A model generated the notes under the pieces. The model was not told the origin of the DNA. It ran no database searches and saw only the letters and a program-made list of their open reading frames with translations. This document shows, piece after piece, positions 1 through 6,246 of a stretch of 7,272 nucleotides of DNA (positions within the stretch are counted from its first letter, which is position 1; each line of letters begins with the position of its first letter). The translations under genes and the position numbers were made by a program. The DNA is from an uncultured Solobacterium sp. Lineage in GTDB: Bacteria; Bacillota_I; Bacilli_A; Erysipelotrichales; Erysipelotrichaceae. The stretch is taken from positions 1 to 7,272 of the forward strand of contig USIC01000039.1 in assembly GCA_900554555.1 (NCBI GenBank). Reading direction: 5' to 3'.

Positions 1-1
1 T

Positions 2-46
2 GACATGCATGCGAATAATAATTTAGAAGGGAAACTGATAAAATGA
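2..46 (+). CDS. 3' tail of an unidentified upstream gene (partial)
   Basis: One frame is open from the left edge for 14 codons (DMHANNNLEGKLIK) and ends in TGA at 44-46. The stop shares ATGA with the ATG of the MarR gene at 43, the same 4-base overlap seen between mutL and miaA in this window. The other two + frames close within the first 26 bases. A 14-codon open stretch can arise by chance, so the case rests mainly on the overlap geometry. If real, the regulator is translationally coupled to an upstream gene and its promoter lies outside the window. The tail is too short and too low in complexity to suggest a function. Confidence 0.45.
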   Translation, partial: DMHANNNLEGKLIK

Positions 47-483
47 ACAAAAAGAGCCGTGATTTTGTGGTTGCAACAAATGCATTTAGCTATTGCATTC
101 AAGCAATTAAGGCAAAAGAAATCAAATCGACAAAGCTTAAGGGCGCAGAAACAATGTTATTATTATATTTAGGCTTTAACCCTGAAGGCTTAACAAACAC
201 AGAATTAGTTGAATGTAGTAAGATGGACAAGGCGGCGGTTTCCAGATCGCTTGCTGAGTTAGCGAAAGGAAAATTTATTCGCTTTGAATATCGCAATGGT
301 AAGAGCAGATATGGTGCACATGCTGTACTAACTACAACAGGTAAAGAAGTTACAGAACATATTGTAGAAAAAATCGGCAAGGTTCTTACAAAGGCACTTG
401 GTCATTTAAGTGCTGAAGAGAAGAAGACTTTTGTGGCGAATATGGTTACTGTTGCATCTGCTATGCTAGAGATAGTAGAATAG
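43..483 (+). CDS. MarR-family winged-helix transcriptional regulator
   Basis: The 146-residue protein has the usual MarR length and layout: an N-terminal dimerisation helix, a winged helix-turn-helix at about residues 48-98, and a C-terminal helix (about 123-144) returning to the dimer interface. The recognition-helix segment reads MDKAAVSRSLAEL (61-73). It is followed by a basic wing with RNGKSRYG (84-91) and the LTTTG turn (96-100) typical of the family. MarR proteins are usually dimeric cytoplasmic repressors, often released by small ligands, and control efflux, stress or lipid genes; nothing here identifies the ligand. The start is supported by AGAAGGG at 25-31. The gene seems coupled to an upstream gene by ATGA and is followed by a weak hairpin before the lysozyme gene. 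Family assignment is firm; targets are unknown. Confidence 0.88.
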   Translation: MNKKSRDFVVATNAFSYCIQAIKAKEIKSTKLKGAETMLLLYLGFNPEGLTNTELVECSKMDKAAVSRSLAELAKGKFIRFEYRNGKSRYGAHAVLTTTGKEVTEHIVEKIGKVLTKALGHLSAEEKKTFVANMVTVASAMLEIVE

Positions 484-495
484 TTATGGTGAAAT

Positions 496-518
496 AAGAT
501 AGAGTAATCTATCTTTTT
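496..518 (+). terminator. Short AT-rich hairpin after the MarR gene, possible weak terminator or attenuator
   Basis: The arms AAGATAGA (496-503) and TCTATCTT (508-515) pair perfectly around a GTAA loop, a GNRA-type tetraloop, and run into TTT. The stem has only two G-C pairs, so termination is probably partial. It lies 17 bases before the start codon of the next gene. I see no clear sigma-A promoter between the hairpin and that gene, so some read-through from the MarR transcript is likely. Confidence 0.5.
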
Positions 519-525
519 ATTATAT

Positions 526-530
526 GGAGG
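526..530 (+). promoter_or_regulatory. Ribosome binding site of the GH25 gene
   Basis: GGAGG lies 4 bases before the ATG at 535. The spacing is short but fixes this start. It sits 10 bases after the preceding hairpin arm, so hairpin folding could affect ribosome access. Confidence 0.6.
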
Positions 531-534
531 AAAT

Positions 535-1980
535 ATGAAAGACTATACTATTTTAGGAAGAGTCGTAAGTGGATTAGGGATTGCATACGATAAGGATGCT
601 GGTGTAGCTTGTGCTACAGAAATGGGATATACATATGCATTAACAACATTTCAAAATGTTTATACGATTATCGCCAAGTTCAGCGTTGTTGACCAAGACA
701 ATCGTAAACCAAATGATTTAAATCTACGTGGCCTTGTCAGTGCTGTAAAGAAGGTTGCTAGTGCAAAGGCAAATGGAAATGTTGTTACTATCACATTCAA
801 AACAGCTTTAACCGCAAATGGAAAAGCGAAGAATGTTATTTCTTCAATTCCAGAAGTTATTAACTGGTTCCATATGAATGGTTATTCTAACTGTGCTGAA
901 GAAACATTAGAACCTGCAGATACAAAAGTATTTATTAATCGTGGCGTGATTCACTTCTATACAGAGGAAGTTGCGAATCAGATGTTGACGGAACGTGCTG
1001 TAGAACAAGCTGCAGCACCTGTTGTAGTTGAAAACTATGCATTAGGTACAGCATTTGCTTTAGCTGGTGTCATTGTTGGCGCAATCCTTATTGTCATTGT
1101 TGGACAATTAGGATATATATCACTACTTGGTGGTGTTGTGATGGGATTTTTGACACTAACTGCATACCAAAAGGGTGCTGGTAAGTTAAGTAAGATTGGT
1201 ATCGTAATCTGTTTTATATTAATGACGATTCGCAATATTTATATGCAAGCATATCGTGCAAGACAATTCTTACTAGAGGAACAGCTTGTTGAGACTGATC
1301 CAAACATGCATACATATAACTGGGATAACTTAACATGGCGTAATGGGTTTCCAATCTATGAGGATGATACATATACATCAGTGATTGGTATTGATGTCTC
1401 ATCTCACCAAAAGTCAATCGATTGGGCGGCTGTTAAAAACAGTGGTGTGAAGTTTGCGATGATTCAAATTGGATATCGTGGGTATGAAACAGGTGCTCTT
1501 ATGGATGATGCATACTTTGAAGAGAATATCCAAGGTGCAATAGAAAATGGAATTGATGTAGGTGTTTATTTCTTCTCCCAAGCAGTTTCTGCGGAAGAAG
1601 CACGTGCTGAGGCGGACTTTGTCCTAGAACGTGTAAAGAAATACAAACTACAACTTCCAATTGTATTTGACTTAGAAGAAGTAAGTAATGCGACAGATCG
1701 TGTAGAAAATACGACCTCTGAGGAGCGTACGCAAGCTGCTGTTACATTTATGAACCATATAAAAAATGCTGGCTACCAAGCAATGGTATACAGCAGTTCT
1801 CAATTATTTGAGACAGTATTTGATATAAATTATCTACATGATTATGATTTTTGGGTAGCAGATTATTCCTCTGTACCAAACTTTAATTATCATTTTAGTA
1901 TCTGGCAGTATACAGATGCAGGAACGGTAGATGGTATTTCCACAAACGTTGATATGAATATCATGTTTATAAAGAAATAG
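535..1980 (+). CDS. Membrane-anchored GH25 lysozyme (N,O-diacetylmuramidase) with an unusual N-terminal domain
   Basis: The 481-residue protein has three parts. Residues 1-160 form a soluble domain I cannot name. Three hydrophobic segments follow at about 169-190, 192-211 and 220-239. After a linker, a complete GH25 domain fills about 282-481. The family's four conserved acidic active-site positions are present: D287 in GIDVSSHQ, D379 and E381 in FDLEE, and D473 in NVDMN, with the WQYTDAG strand at 457-463. GH25 enzymes cleave the MurNAc-GlcNAc bond of peptidoglycan. There is no N-terminal signal peptide. Three helices with the N-terminus inside would put the catalytic domain outside the membrane. 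Most GH25 enzymes are secreted and carry cell-wall repeats; this one has none, suggesting cell-wall remodelling at the membrane rather than a phage lysin. The gene follows the MarR gene and ends directly against convergent yigZ. The GH25 call is firm; topology is inferred. Confidence 0.9.
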   Translation: MKDYTILGRVVSGLGIAYDKDAGVACATEMGYTYALTTFQNVYTIIAKFSVVDQDNRKPNDLNLRGLVSAVKKVASAKANGNVVTITFKTALTANGKAKNVISSIPEVINWFHMNGYSNCAEETLEPADTKVFINRGVIHFYTEEVANQMLTERAVEQAAAPVVVENYALGTAFALAGVIVGAILIVIVGQLGYISLLGGVVMGFLTLTAYQKGAGKLSKIGIVICFILMTIRNIYMQAYRARQFLLEEQLVETDPNMHTYNWDNLTWRNGFPIYEDDTYTSVIGIDVSSHQKSIDWAAVKNSGVKFAMIQIGYRGYETGALMDDAYFEENIQGAIENGIDVGVYFFSQAVSAEEARAEADFVLERVKKYKLQLPIVFDLEEVSNATDRVENTTSEERTQAAVTFMNHIKNAGYQAMVYSSSQLFETVFDINYLHDYDFWVADYSSVPNFNYHFSIWQYTDAGTVDGISTNVDMNIMFIKK

Positions 1981-2592
1981 TTATTCATTGACAGGTTCTT
2001 CGTAAAGAGTGGAACCTGTTTTTTCTATTTCTGCACTTCCTTTTGTTAGGTCTGAGAATGTGTCTTGTAGATTTTCTTCGTTACTTGCAAAGTATGCATG
2101 TGCATAATCATCATAATCAAAACTAGCATCACTTGTATGATTGCGTATCCAGTTTTCTACGCTACCGATATACTCATATGGATATTTCACATGCCAGGTA
2201 GCGATAGATACGTCTATAACTTTATAGGCTTCTTGTAAAACTGCTGTGGTTGCGCCACCGTATGCACGAATTAATCCACCGGCTCCAAGTTTAATCCCAC
2301 CAAAGTAACGCACGACGCAGACTACCGTATCAGATAATCCTGCTTTGCGAATTGCTTCAAGGATAGGGATGCCAGCAGTACCTGCAGGTTCATGATTATC
2401 ATTAGATTTTTGATACGCATCGTTTTCTCCGACGATATATGCAGTACATACATGCGTCGCATCACGGAATTCATCACGGATGTAGTCGATGTATGCTTTC
2501 GCTTCTTCTTCGCTCTTTGCGACCGTTGCACAGGCGATAAAACGTGATTTTTGGATGACTGTTTCTTTGCGAAATTCATTTTTTAGACGCAT
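1981..2592 (-). CDS. yigZ: YigZ/IMPACT family (UPF0029) protein
   Basis: The protein has 203 residues from the start chosen here, near the usual 200-217. The N-terminal UPF0029/IMPACT domain shows the core TVIQKSRFIA, the HEPAGTAGIPIL motif, and the family signature VVRYFGGIKLGAGGLIRAYG at about residues 93-112. The C-terminal third fits the ferredoxin-like DUF1949 domain. The family is related to eukaryotic IMPACT, and a role at the ribosome or in stress has been suggested, but its bacterial biochemistry is poorly defined. An upstream in-frame ATG at 2607 would add MKEVI. I prefer the ATG at 2592 because AAAGAGG (2604-2598 on the - strand) lies 5 bases before it, while the upstream ATG has no ribosome binding site and a TATAAT lies 5 bases ahead of it. 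The stop abuts the lysozyme stop with no gap. Confidence 0.9.
   Translation of the reverse strand: MRLKNEFRKETVIQKSRFIACATVAKSEEEAKAYIDYIRDEFRDATHVCTAYIVGENDAYQKSNDNHEPAGTAGIPILEAIRKAGLSDTVVCVVRYFGGIKLGAGGLIRAYGGATTAVLQEAYKVIDVSIATWHVKYPYEYIGSVENWIRNHTSDASFDYDDYAHAYFASNEENLQDTFSDLTKGSAEIEKTGSTLYEEPVNE
1991..2025 (+). terminator. Intrinsic terminator of the GH25 gene, embedded in the 3' coding end of yigZ
   Basis: The arms ACAGGTTC (1991-1998) and GAACCTGT (2012-2019) pair perfectly, and six T residues follow (2019-2024) on the + strand. The loop can fold further: positions 1999-2001 pair with 2007-2009 around GTAAA. The hairpin starts 10 bases after the lysozyme stop but lies wholly inside the convergent yigZ reading frame, encoding its last residues. 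No T-run follows on the - strand, so it should act only on + strand transcripts. Confidence 0.75.
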
Positions 2593-2612
2593 GATAACCT
2601 CTTTCATAAATC

Positions 2613-2625
2613 ATTATAGTATAAT
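2613..2625. promoter_or_regulatory. Symmetrical divergent -10 elements between yigZ and mutL
   Basis: ATTATA-G-TATAAT is a perfect inverted repeat. Its right half (2620-2625) is a consensus -10 reading toward mutL and its left half (2613-2618) is a consensus -10 reading toward yigZ. For yigZ this predicts a start near 2606 and a leader of about 14 bases that keeps its ribosome binding site. For mutL the right half would give a leader of only about 11 bases, so TATAGT at 2615-2620 may be used instead. Neither direction has a good -35, so strength is uncertain. Confidence 0.4.
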
Positions 2626-2642
2626 ATACACAGGTAAAAAAT

Positions 2643-4472
2643 ATGGGAAGAATTAAACAATTAGATACATTAACAGCGAATATGATTGCGGCTGGTGAAG
2701 TCGTAGAAAGACCGATGGGTGTCGTTAAGGAACTTGTAGAGAATGCTATTGATGCAGGTAGTACTCGTATTGAGGTCAATATCACAGAAGGTGGTATCCA
2801 ACGATTGAGTGTTATCGACAATGGTTGTGGTATGGATGCACAGGATGCACAACTCTGTTTTGGCCGTCATGCGACATCAAAGATTCAATCACAGAATGAT
2901 TTGTGGTCGATTCATACATTGGGATTCCGTGGTGAAGCACTACCGTCAATCTCTTCAGTATCTAGAATGGTACTGAGTACATCAGATGGTAAGGATGCGA
3001 CAAGAGTTGTCGTTGCCTATGGCAATGTGGAGAGTGTCACACCATATCCGTGTAATCAAGGAACAGAAGTATCAGTTGAAGGCCTGTTTTATCAGACACC
3101 TGCACGTCTTAAGCATATGCGTTCTGCTGCATATGAAGCATCTCTCATTCAGGATGTTGTTTCAAAGTTTGCGTTATCCCATCCAGAGATTGCGTTTATT
3201 TTGCGTAGTGATGATAGGGAATCTTTCCGCACTAGCGGACAGGGCAATCTTTTAGAGGTTGTATATCAGGTGTTTGGCAGAATTGCCGCAGAGAATGCGA
3301 TTCCTGTAGATTTTAGTGACTTTGATTATAGTGTGAAGGGTTATCTCATCAAACCAAATATCACACGTGCTAGCCGTACAGGAATGAATCTATTCCTAAA
3401 CGGTAGAATGGTAAGAACCTATAAATTATATAAAGCAGTACAAGATGGTTATGAAGACTTCATTGTAAAGGGTAGATATCCAATTTGTGTCTTAGATATA
3501 GCAATGGATCCTCATCTTTTAGATGTAAACGTACATCCTTCCAAATGGGAAGTACGTTTATCAAAGGAAATTCAATTAGAAACACTGATTAAAAACAATG
3601 TTGCAAATATGTTGCGTGGCACTGTTCTTGCGCCTGCGGCGGAAGTTCGTGAAGCAAGACAGGAATATTATCAACCGATTTCTTTCGATACTGACCGTTT
3701 GATACAAGAAGCAGAGTATCGTAAGGAACAAGAGCGCAGACAATCTGTTGTTGAGCCAGTTATTTCTACAGCACAAGAAGTAAAAGTTGATAAACAAGAC
3801 ATAACTTTAGAAGAAGAAATCAAGGAAACTGAGGCTGAACTCAAACGTGTATCAACGCAGTTTGAGCAAGAATATCCTGAATATAAGCCACAGAAACAAG
3901 TCTTTCCACCGATGGAAGTCATAGGACAACTCCATGAGAAATTCATTCTCTGTGCAACAGAGAAGGGACTAGTCATCATCGACCAACATGCGGCACAAGA
4001 ACGTGTACATTACGAAGAATACAAAGCAAAATTAAACCAAGATCCAGTGATGATGGACTGTTTAGTGCCAATTACAATTCATGCAGGTAACGATCTTGTA
4101 AGACGGGTTGAAGAAATTAATGCGGCAGTGGAAGATATCCATGTGGTATTTGAACCATTTGGGAAAGATACATTGGTTGTACATAGTGTACCAGTATGGA
4201 TGCAGGATATTGACGAAATACAATTCTTGAATGATGTAATTGATCTGTTTAAGAATGATCGTGATATCAAATATGCACGCATGGAAAAGAAGAAGATTGC
4301 TACAATGGCTTGTCATCATTCCATTCGCTTTAATCGTAGTTTAACGATGGATGAGATGAAGGAAGTTGTGCGTCAATTATCTCTATGTGAAAATCCATAT
4401 CATTGTCCACATGGTAGACCAACCTTTATCACACTGGATGAAAAGACCTTGGTAAAGGAATTTTTACGATGA
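2643..4472 (+). CDS. mutL: DNA mismatch repair endonuclease MutL
   Basis: The 609-residue protein is full length. The N-terminal GHKL ATPase carries KELVENAIDAG (29-39; E30 is the likely catalytic base and N34 the Mg ligand), DNGCGMD (59-65), GFRGEAL (94-100) and NVHPSKWEVR (296-305). An acidic, glutamine-rich linker (about 335-420) leads to the C-terminal dimerisation and nuclease domain with DQHAAQERVHYE (447-458), ACHHSIR (556-562) and CPHGRP (588-593). These are the metal-site motifs of nicking MutL homologues, so this is the endonuclease type, as in Bacillus, not the E. coli type that relies on MutH. The clamp-contact position where relatives have Gln reads MDCLVP here (471-476). AGGT at 2632-2635 supports the start. 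The gene overlaps miaA by ATGA. mutS, often just upstream, is not in the window; yigZ occupies that place on the other strand. Confidence 0.98.
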   Translation: MGRIKQLDTLTANMIAAGEVVERPMGVVKELVENAIDAGSTRIEVNITEGGIQRLSVIDNGCGMDAQDAQLCFGRHATSKIQSQNDLWSIHTLGFRGEALPSISSVSRMVLSTSDGKDATRVVVAYGNVESVTPYPCNQGTEVSVEGLFYQTPARLKHMRSAAYEASLIQDVVSKFALSHPEIAFILRSDDRESFRTSGQGNLLEVVYQVFGRIAAENAIPVDFSDFDYSVKGYLIKPNITRASRTGMNLFLNGRMVRTYKLYKAVQDGYEDFIVKGRYPICVLDIAMDPHLLDVNVHPSKWEVRLSKEIQLETLIKNNVANMLRGTVLAPAAEVREARQEYYQPISFDTDRLIQEAEYRKEQERRQSVVEPVISTAQEVKVDKQDITLEEEIKETEAELKRVSTQFEQEYPEYKPQKQVFPPMEVIGQLHEKFILCATEKGLVIIDQHAAQERVHYEEYKAKLNQDPVMMDCLVPITIHAGNDLVRRVEEINAAVEDIHVVFEPFGKDTLVVHSVPVWMQDIDEIQFLNDVIDLFKNDRDIKYARMEKKKIATMACHHSIRFNRSLTMDEMKEVVRQLSLCENPYHCPHGRPTFITLDEKTLVKEFLR

Positions 4473-5368
4473 AAAAAGTAATTGTCATTGTTGGCCCTAC
4501 TGCAGTAGGGAAGAGTGATTTTGCGATTGAACTTGCGAAGAAGTTAAATGGAGAAATTATCAGTGGAGATTCCATACAGGTTTATGAAGGCTTGGATATT
4601 GGCTCTGGTAAGGTGACAATCCAAGAAATGGATGGTGTACCACATCATTTGATTGATATCTATACAACCAAACAAAGCTATACAGTTGCGGATTTTCAAG
4701 CAAAAGCGAGAGATTTAATAGACAATAGTGAGAAACCGATGATTATCTGTGGTGGCACAGGTCTCTATATCAAGGCATGTTTGTATGATTATCAGTTCAG
4801 TGATGAAAGTGGTGCTGGTATTGATGCGGACTTAGAAAATTACGGTAATGAAGAACTGTACAAGCAACTAGTAGAATTAGATCCTAAACAAAGTGAGAAG
4901 ATTCATCCAAACAATCGACAGCGCCTATTACGAAGTTTGACCATTGCTAGAAGAAGTCCAAAAGTACAGAGTGAGATGATAGCAGAACAAAATCATCGTA
5001 TGTTGTATGATGCACGCATTATCGGCTGTACAATGCCACGTGAAGAGCTTTATGCACGTATTAATGCACGTGTAGAAAAGATGTTTCAAGCAGGTTTAAA
5101 ACAAGAGGTAGAAAGCTTATTACAGCAAGGTGTATCCTTTACAGATGCATGTATGAAGGGAATTGGCTATCGTGAATGGGAAGACTTTTTCGAAGGAAAG
5201 AAATCCCTTGAAGAAGTGAAAGAGGAGATTCAGAAACATTCTCGTCAATTCGCAAAGCGACAGTACACTTGGTTTCATCATCAGATGGAAGTAGAATGGT
5301 TTGAAAATAACAACGCTATACAACGTCAAGAAATGTTAGATGACTTAGTTCGCTGGTATCAAAAATAA
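4469..5368 (+). CDS. miaA: tRNA dimethylallyltransferase MiaA
   Basis: MiaA transfers a dimethylallyl group to N6 of A37 in tRNAs that read codons starting with U, giving i6A. The 299-residue length is typical. Visible motifs are the P-loop GPTAVGKS (9-16), the substrate-site GDSIQVYEGLDIGSGK (33-48) with likely general base D34, GGTGLY (95-100) with T97, HPNNRQRLLRSL (146-157), and the C-terminal KRQYTWF (263-269). The start overlaps the mutL stop as ATGA, and AAAGGA (4454-4459) lies 9 bases upstream, so the two genes are co-transcribed and probably coupled. In many bacteria hfq follows miaA; here a separately promoted Bax inhibitor-1 gene does. There is no obvious terminator after the stop. 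All key motifs are intact. Confidence 0.98.
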   Translation: MKKVIVIVGPTAVGKSDFAIELAKKLNGEIISGDSIQVYEGLDIGSGKVTIQEMDGVPHHLIDIYTTKQSYTVADFQAKARDLIDNSEKPMIICGGTGLYIKACLYDYQFSDESGAGIDADLENYGNEELYKQLVELDPKQSEKIHPNNRQRLLRSLTIARRSPKVQSEMIAEQNHRMLYDARIIGCTMPREELYARINARVEKMFQAGLKQEVESLLQQGVSFTDACMKGIGYREWEDFFEGKKSLEEVKEEIQKHSRQFAKRQYTWFHHQMEVEWFENNNAIQRQEMLDDLVRWYQK

Positions 5369-5389
5369 ATATAAATCTTGGAACATCTA

Positions 5390-5408
5390 ATTTGACTTTA
5401 GGTCAAAT
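5390..5408. repeat. 7-bp inverted repeat over the -35, candidate operator
   Basis: ATTTGAC (5390-5396) and GTCAAAT (5402-5408) are perfect inverted copies around TTTAG. The repeat covers the -35 hexamer of the next promoter. No T-run follows it, so it is a poor terminator for miaA and a better candidate repressor-binding site. The protein that binds it is not known. Confidence 0.5.
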
Positions 5409-5419
5409 AGTCATATAAT
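5392..5419 (+). promoter_or_regulatory. Sigma-A-type promoter for the Bax inhibitor-1 gene
   Basis: TTGACT (5392-5397) and TATAAT (5414-5419) are separated by 16 bases: five of six and six of six consensus matches. The predicted transcript starts near 5426, leaving a leader of about 17 bases that contains AGGAGG (5429-5434), 8 bases before the ATG. This is the best promoter in the window and shows that the gene need not depend on the mutL-miaA transcript. Confidence 0.75.
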
Positions 5420-5442
5420 AATATTGTCAGGAGGACTTAACA

Positions 5443-6174
5443 ATGAGTGAATTTGACAGAAACAATGTTTATGGAGCTTATGATGAGCAAGCTGGTCTCA
5501 AAGCTTATATAACAAAAGTATTTACACACATGGGAATTGGTTTAACGATTACAGCAGCAGTTGCGTATCTTTTCTACCACTCCCTAGTCACAAGAGGAAT
5601 ATTAGCACGTATTGTATTCTTTAGCGATTTTGCATTTTTTATCCAGATTGGTTTATTGATCTCAGAGTTTGTATTAGTAATTTCTCTCAATGCGGCAATC
5701 ACACGTTTATCAAAAGGCGCATGTAATGCATTGTTCTTAACGTACGCAGCCGTTAGTGGTGTTACATTTGGTGTTATTCCACTTGCGTATGGAGTAGGCG
5801 TTGTATTCCAAGCGTTTGTATTTGCGGCAATCTTATTTATCAGTTGTGCAGTGATTGGTCATGTTACAAATGTTGATTTAACAAAGTATCAAGGAGTCTT
5901 ACTTGGAGGATTATTTGCGTTAATCATCGCAAGTGTTGTATCCATCTTTATTCCAACATTACGTGAAAATCTATTGATTGCATATTTTGGACTATTTATC
6001 TTCATGATTTATACAGCATTCGATATTCAACGTATCAAGCAGTTCTACTATATGTCAGCTGATGGAACAGATCAAAGAGATAAACTTGCCATCTATGGTG
6101 CATTGCAGTTATATCTAGACTTCGTCAATATGTTCCTATACTTACTAAGAATTTTAGGTAGAAGAAGACGTTAA
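5443..6174 (+). CDS. Bax inhibitor-1/YccA family membrane protein
   Basis: The 243-residue protein has seven predicted membrane helices at about 28-46, 64-82, 94-113, 118-139, 150-170, 176-193 and 217-236, after a short polar N-terminus; it ends in a basic RRRR tail. This matches the BI-1 (TMBIM/UPF0005) fold in length and helix number. The two conserved acidic residues proposed as a pH-sensing pair in the bacterial homologue YetJ have plausible counterparts: D194 in TAFDIQRIKQFY and D226 in LQLYLDFVNMFLYLLRILG. Family members are linked to calcium leak or, in E. coli, to modulation of the FtsH protease; the role here is not established. The gene has its own promoter, a strong ribosome binding site (AGGAGG at 5429-5434) and its own terminator, so it looks monocistronic. 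Confidence 0.93.
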   Translation: MSEFDRNNVYGAYDEQAGLKAYITKVFTHMGIGLTITAAVAYLFYHSLVTRGILARIVFFSDFAFFIQIGLLISEFVLVISLNAAITRLSKGACNALFLTYAAVSGVTFGVIPLAYGVGVVFQAFVFAAILFISCAVIGHVTNVDLTKYQGVLLGGLFALIIASVVSIFIPTLRENLLIAYFGLFIFMIYTAFDIQRIKQFYYMSADGTDQRDKLAIYGALQLYLDFVNMFLYLLRILGRRRR

Positions 6175-6194
6175 TCACAAATCAATGTTAAAAT

Positions 6195-6224
6195 AATGAC
6201 AGGTCGTAAAGACCTGTCATTTTT
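6195..6224 (+). terminator. Strong intrinsic terminator after the Bax inhibitor-1 gene
   Basis: ATGACAGGTC (6196-6205) and GACCTGTCAT (6211-6220) form a perfect 10-bp stem, with an extra A-T pair at 6195/6221, around a GTAAA loop. Four further T residues follow. It begins about 20 bases after the stop codon and isolates this gene from the next. Its core resembles the terminator at 1991-2025. Confidence 0.88.
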
Positions 6225-6231
6225 CACCAGG

Positions 6232-6238
6232 AAGGAGG
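6232..6238 (+). promoter_or_regulatory. Ribosome binding site that selects the ATG at 6247
   Basis: AAGGAGG is a near-perfect Shine-Dalgarno sequence 8 bases before the ATG at 6247. Another ATG at 6243 is out of frame, only 4 bases from it, and reads just 19 codons, so 6247 is preferred. The site starts 8 bases after the terminator T-run. No clear promoter is visible between the two, so the promoter is either unusual or hidden within the preceding gene's end. Confidence 0.7.
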
Positions 6239-6246
6239 ATTGATGG

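Noticed and set aside
4..12. CATGCATG palindrome at the left edge as a possible operator for the MarR gene
   Set aside because: It lies within the apparent upstream reading frame, is short, and too little flanking sequence is visible to support a promoter or operator.
535..1980. Possibility that the GH25 gene is a prophage endolysin
   Set aside because: No phage genes, holin or attachment sites are nearby. The protein is membrane-anchored and lacks wall-binding repeats, and it sits beside housekeeping genes with similar base composition.
2322..2579. Minus-strand open frame of 85 codons inside yigZ
   Set aside because: It is a shifted frame of yigZ, whose own frame carries the full family signature. 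The translation is basic and low in complexity.
2834..2851. Tandem GATGCACAG/GATGCACAA repeat within mutL
   Set aside because: Two near copies of nine bases encode the DAQDAQ helix segment, which fits the family alignment. There is no sign of an expanding repeat.
3671..3979. Minus-strand open frame of 102 codons opposite the mutL linker
   Set aside because: It is antisense to a well-supported gene and has a Ser/Cys-rich composition typical of shadow frames. I see no ribosome binding site or promoter that would support it.
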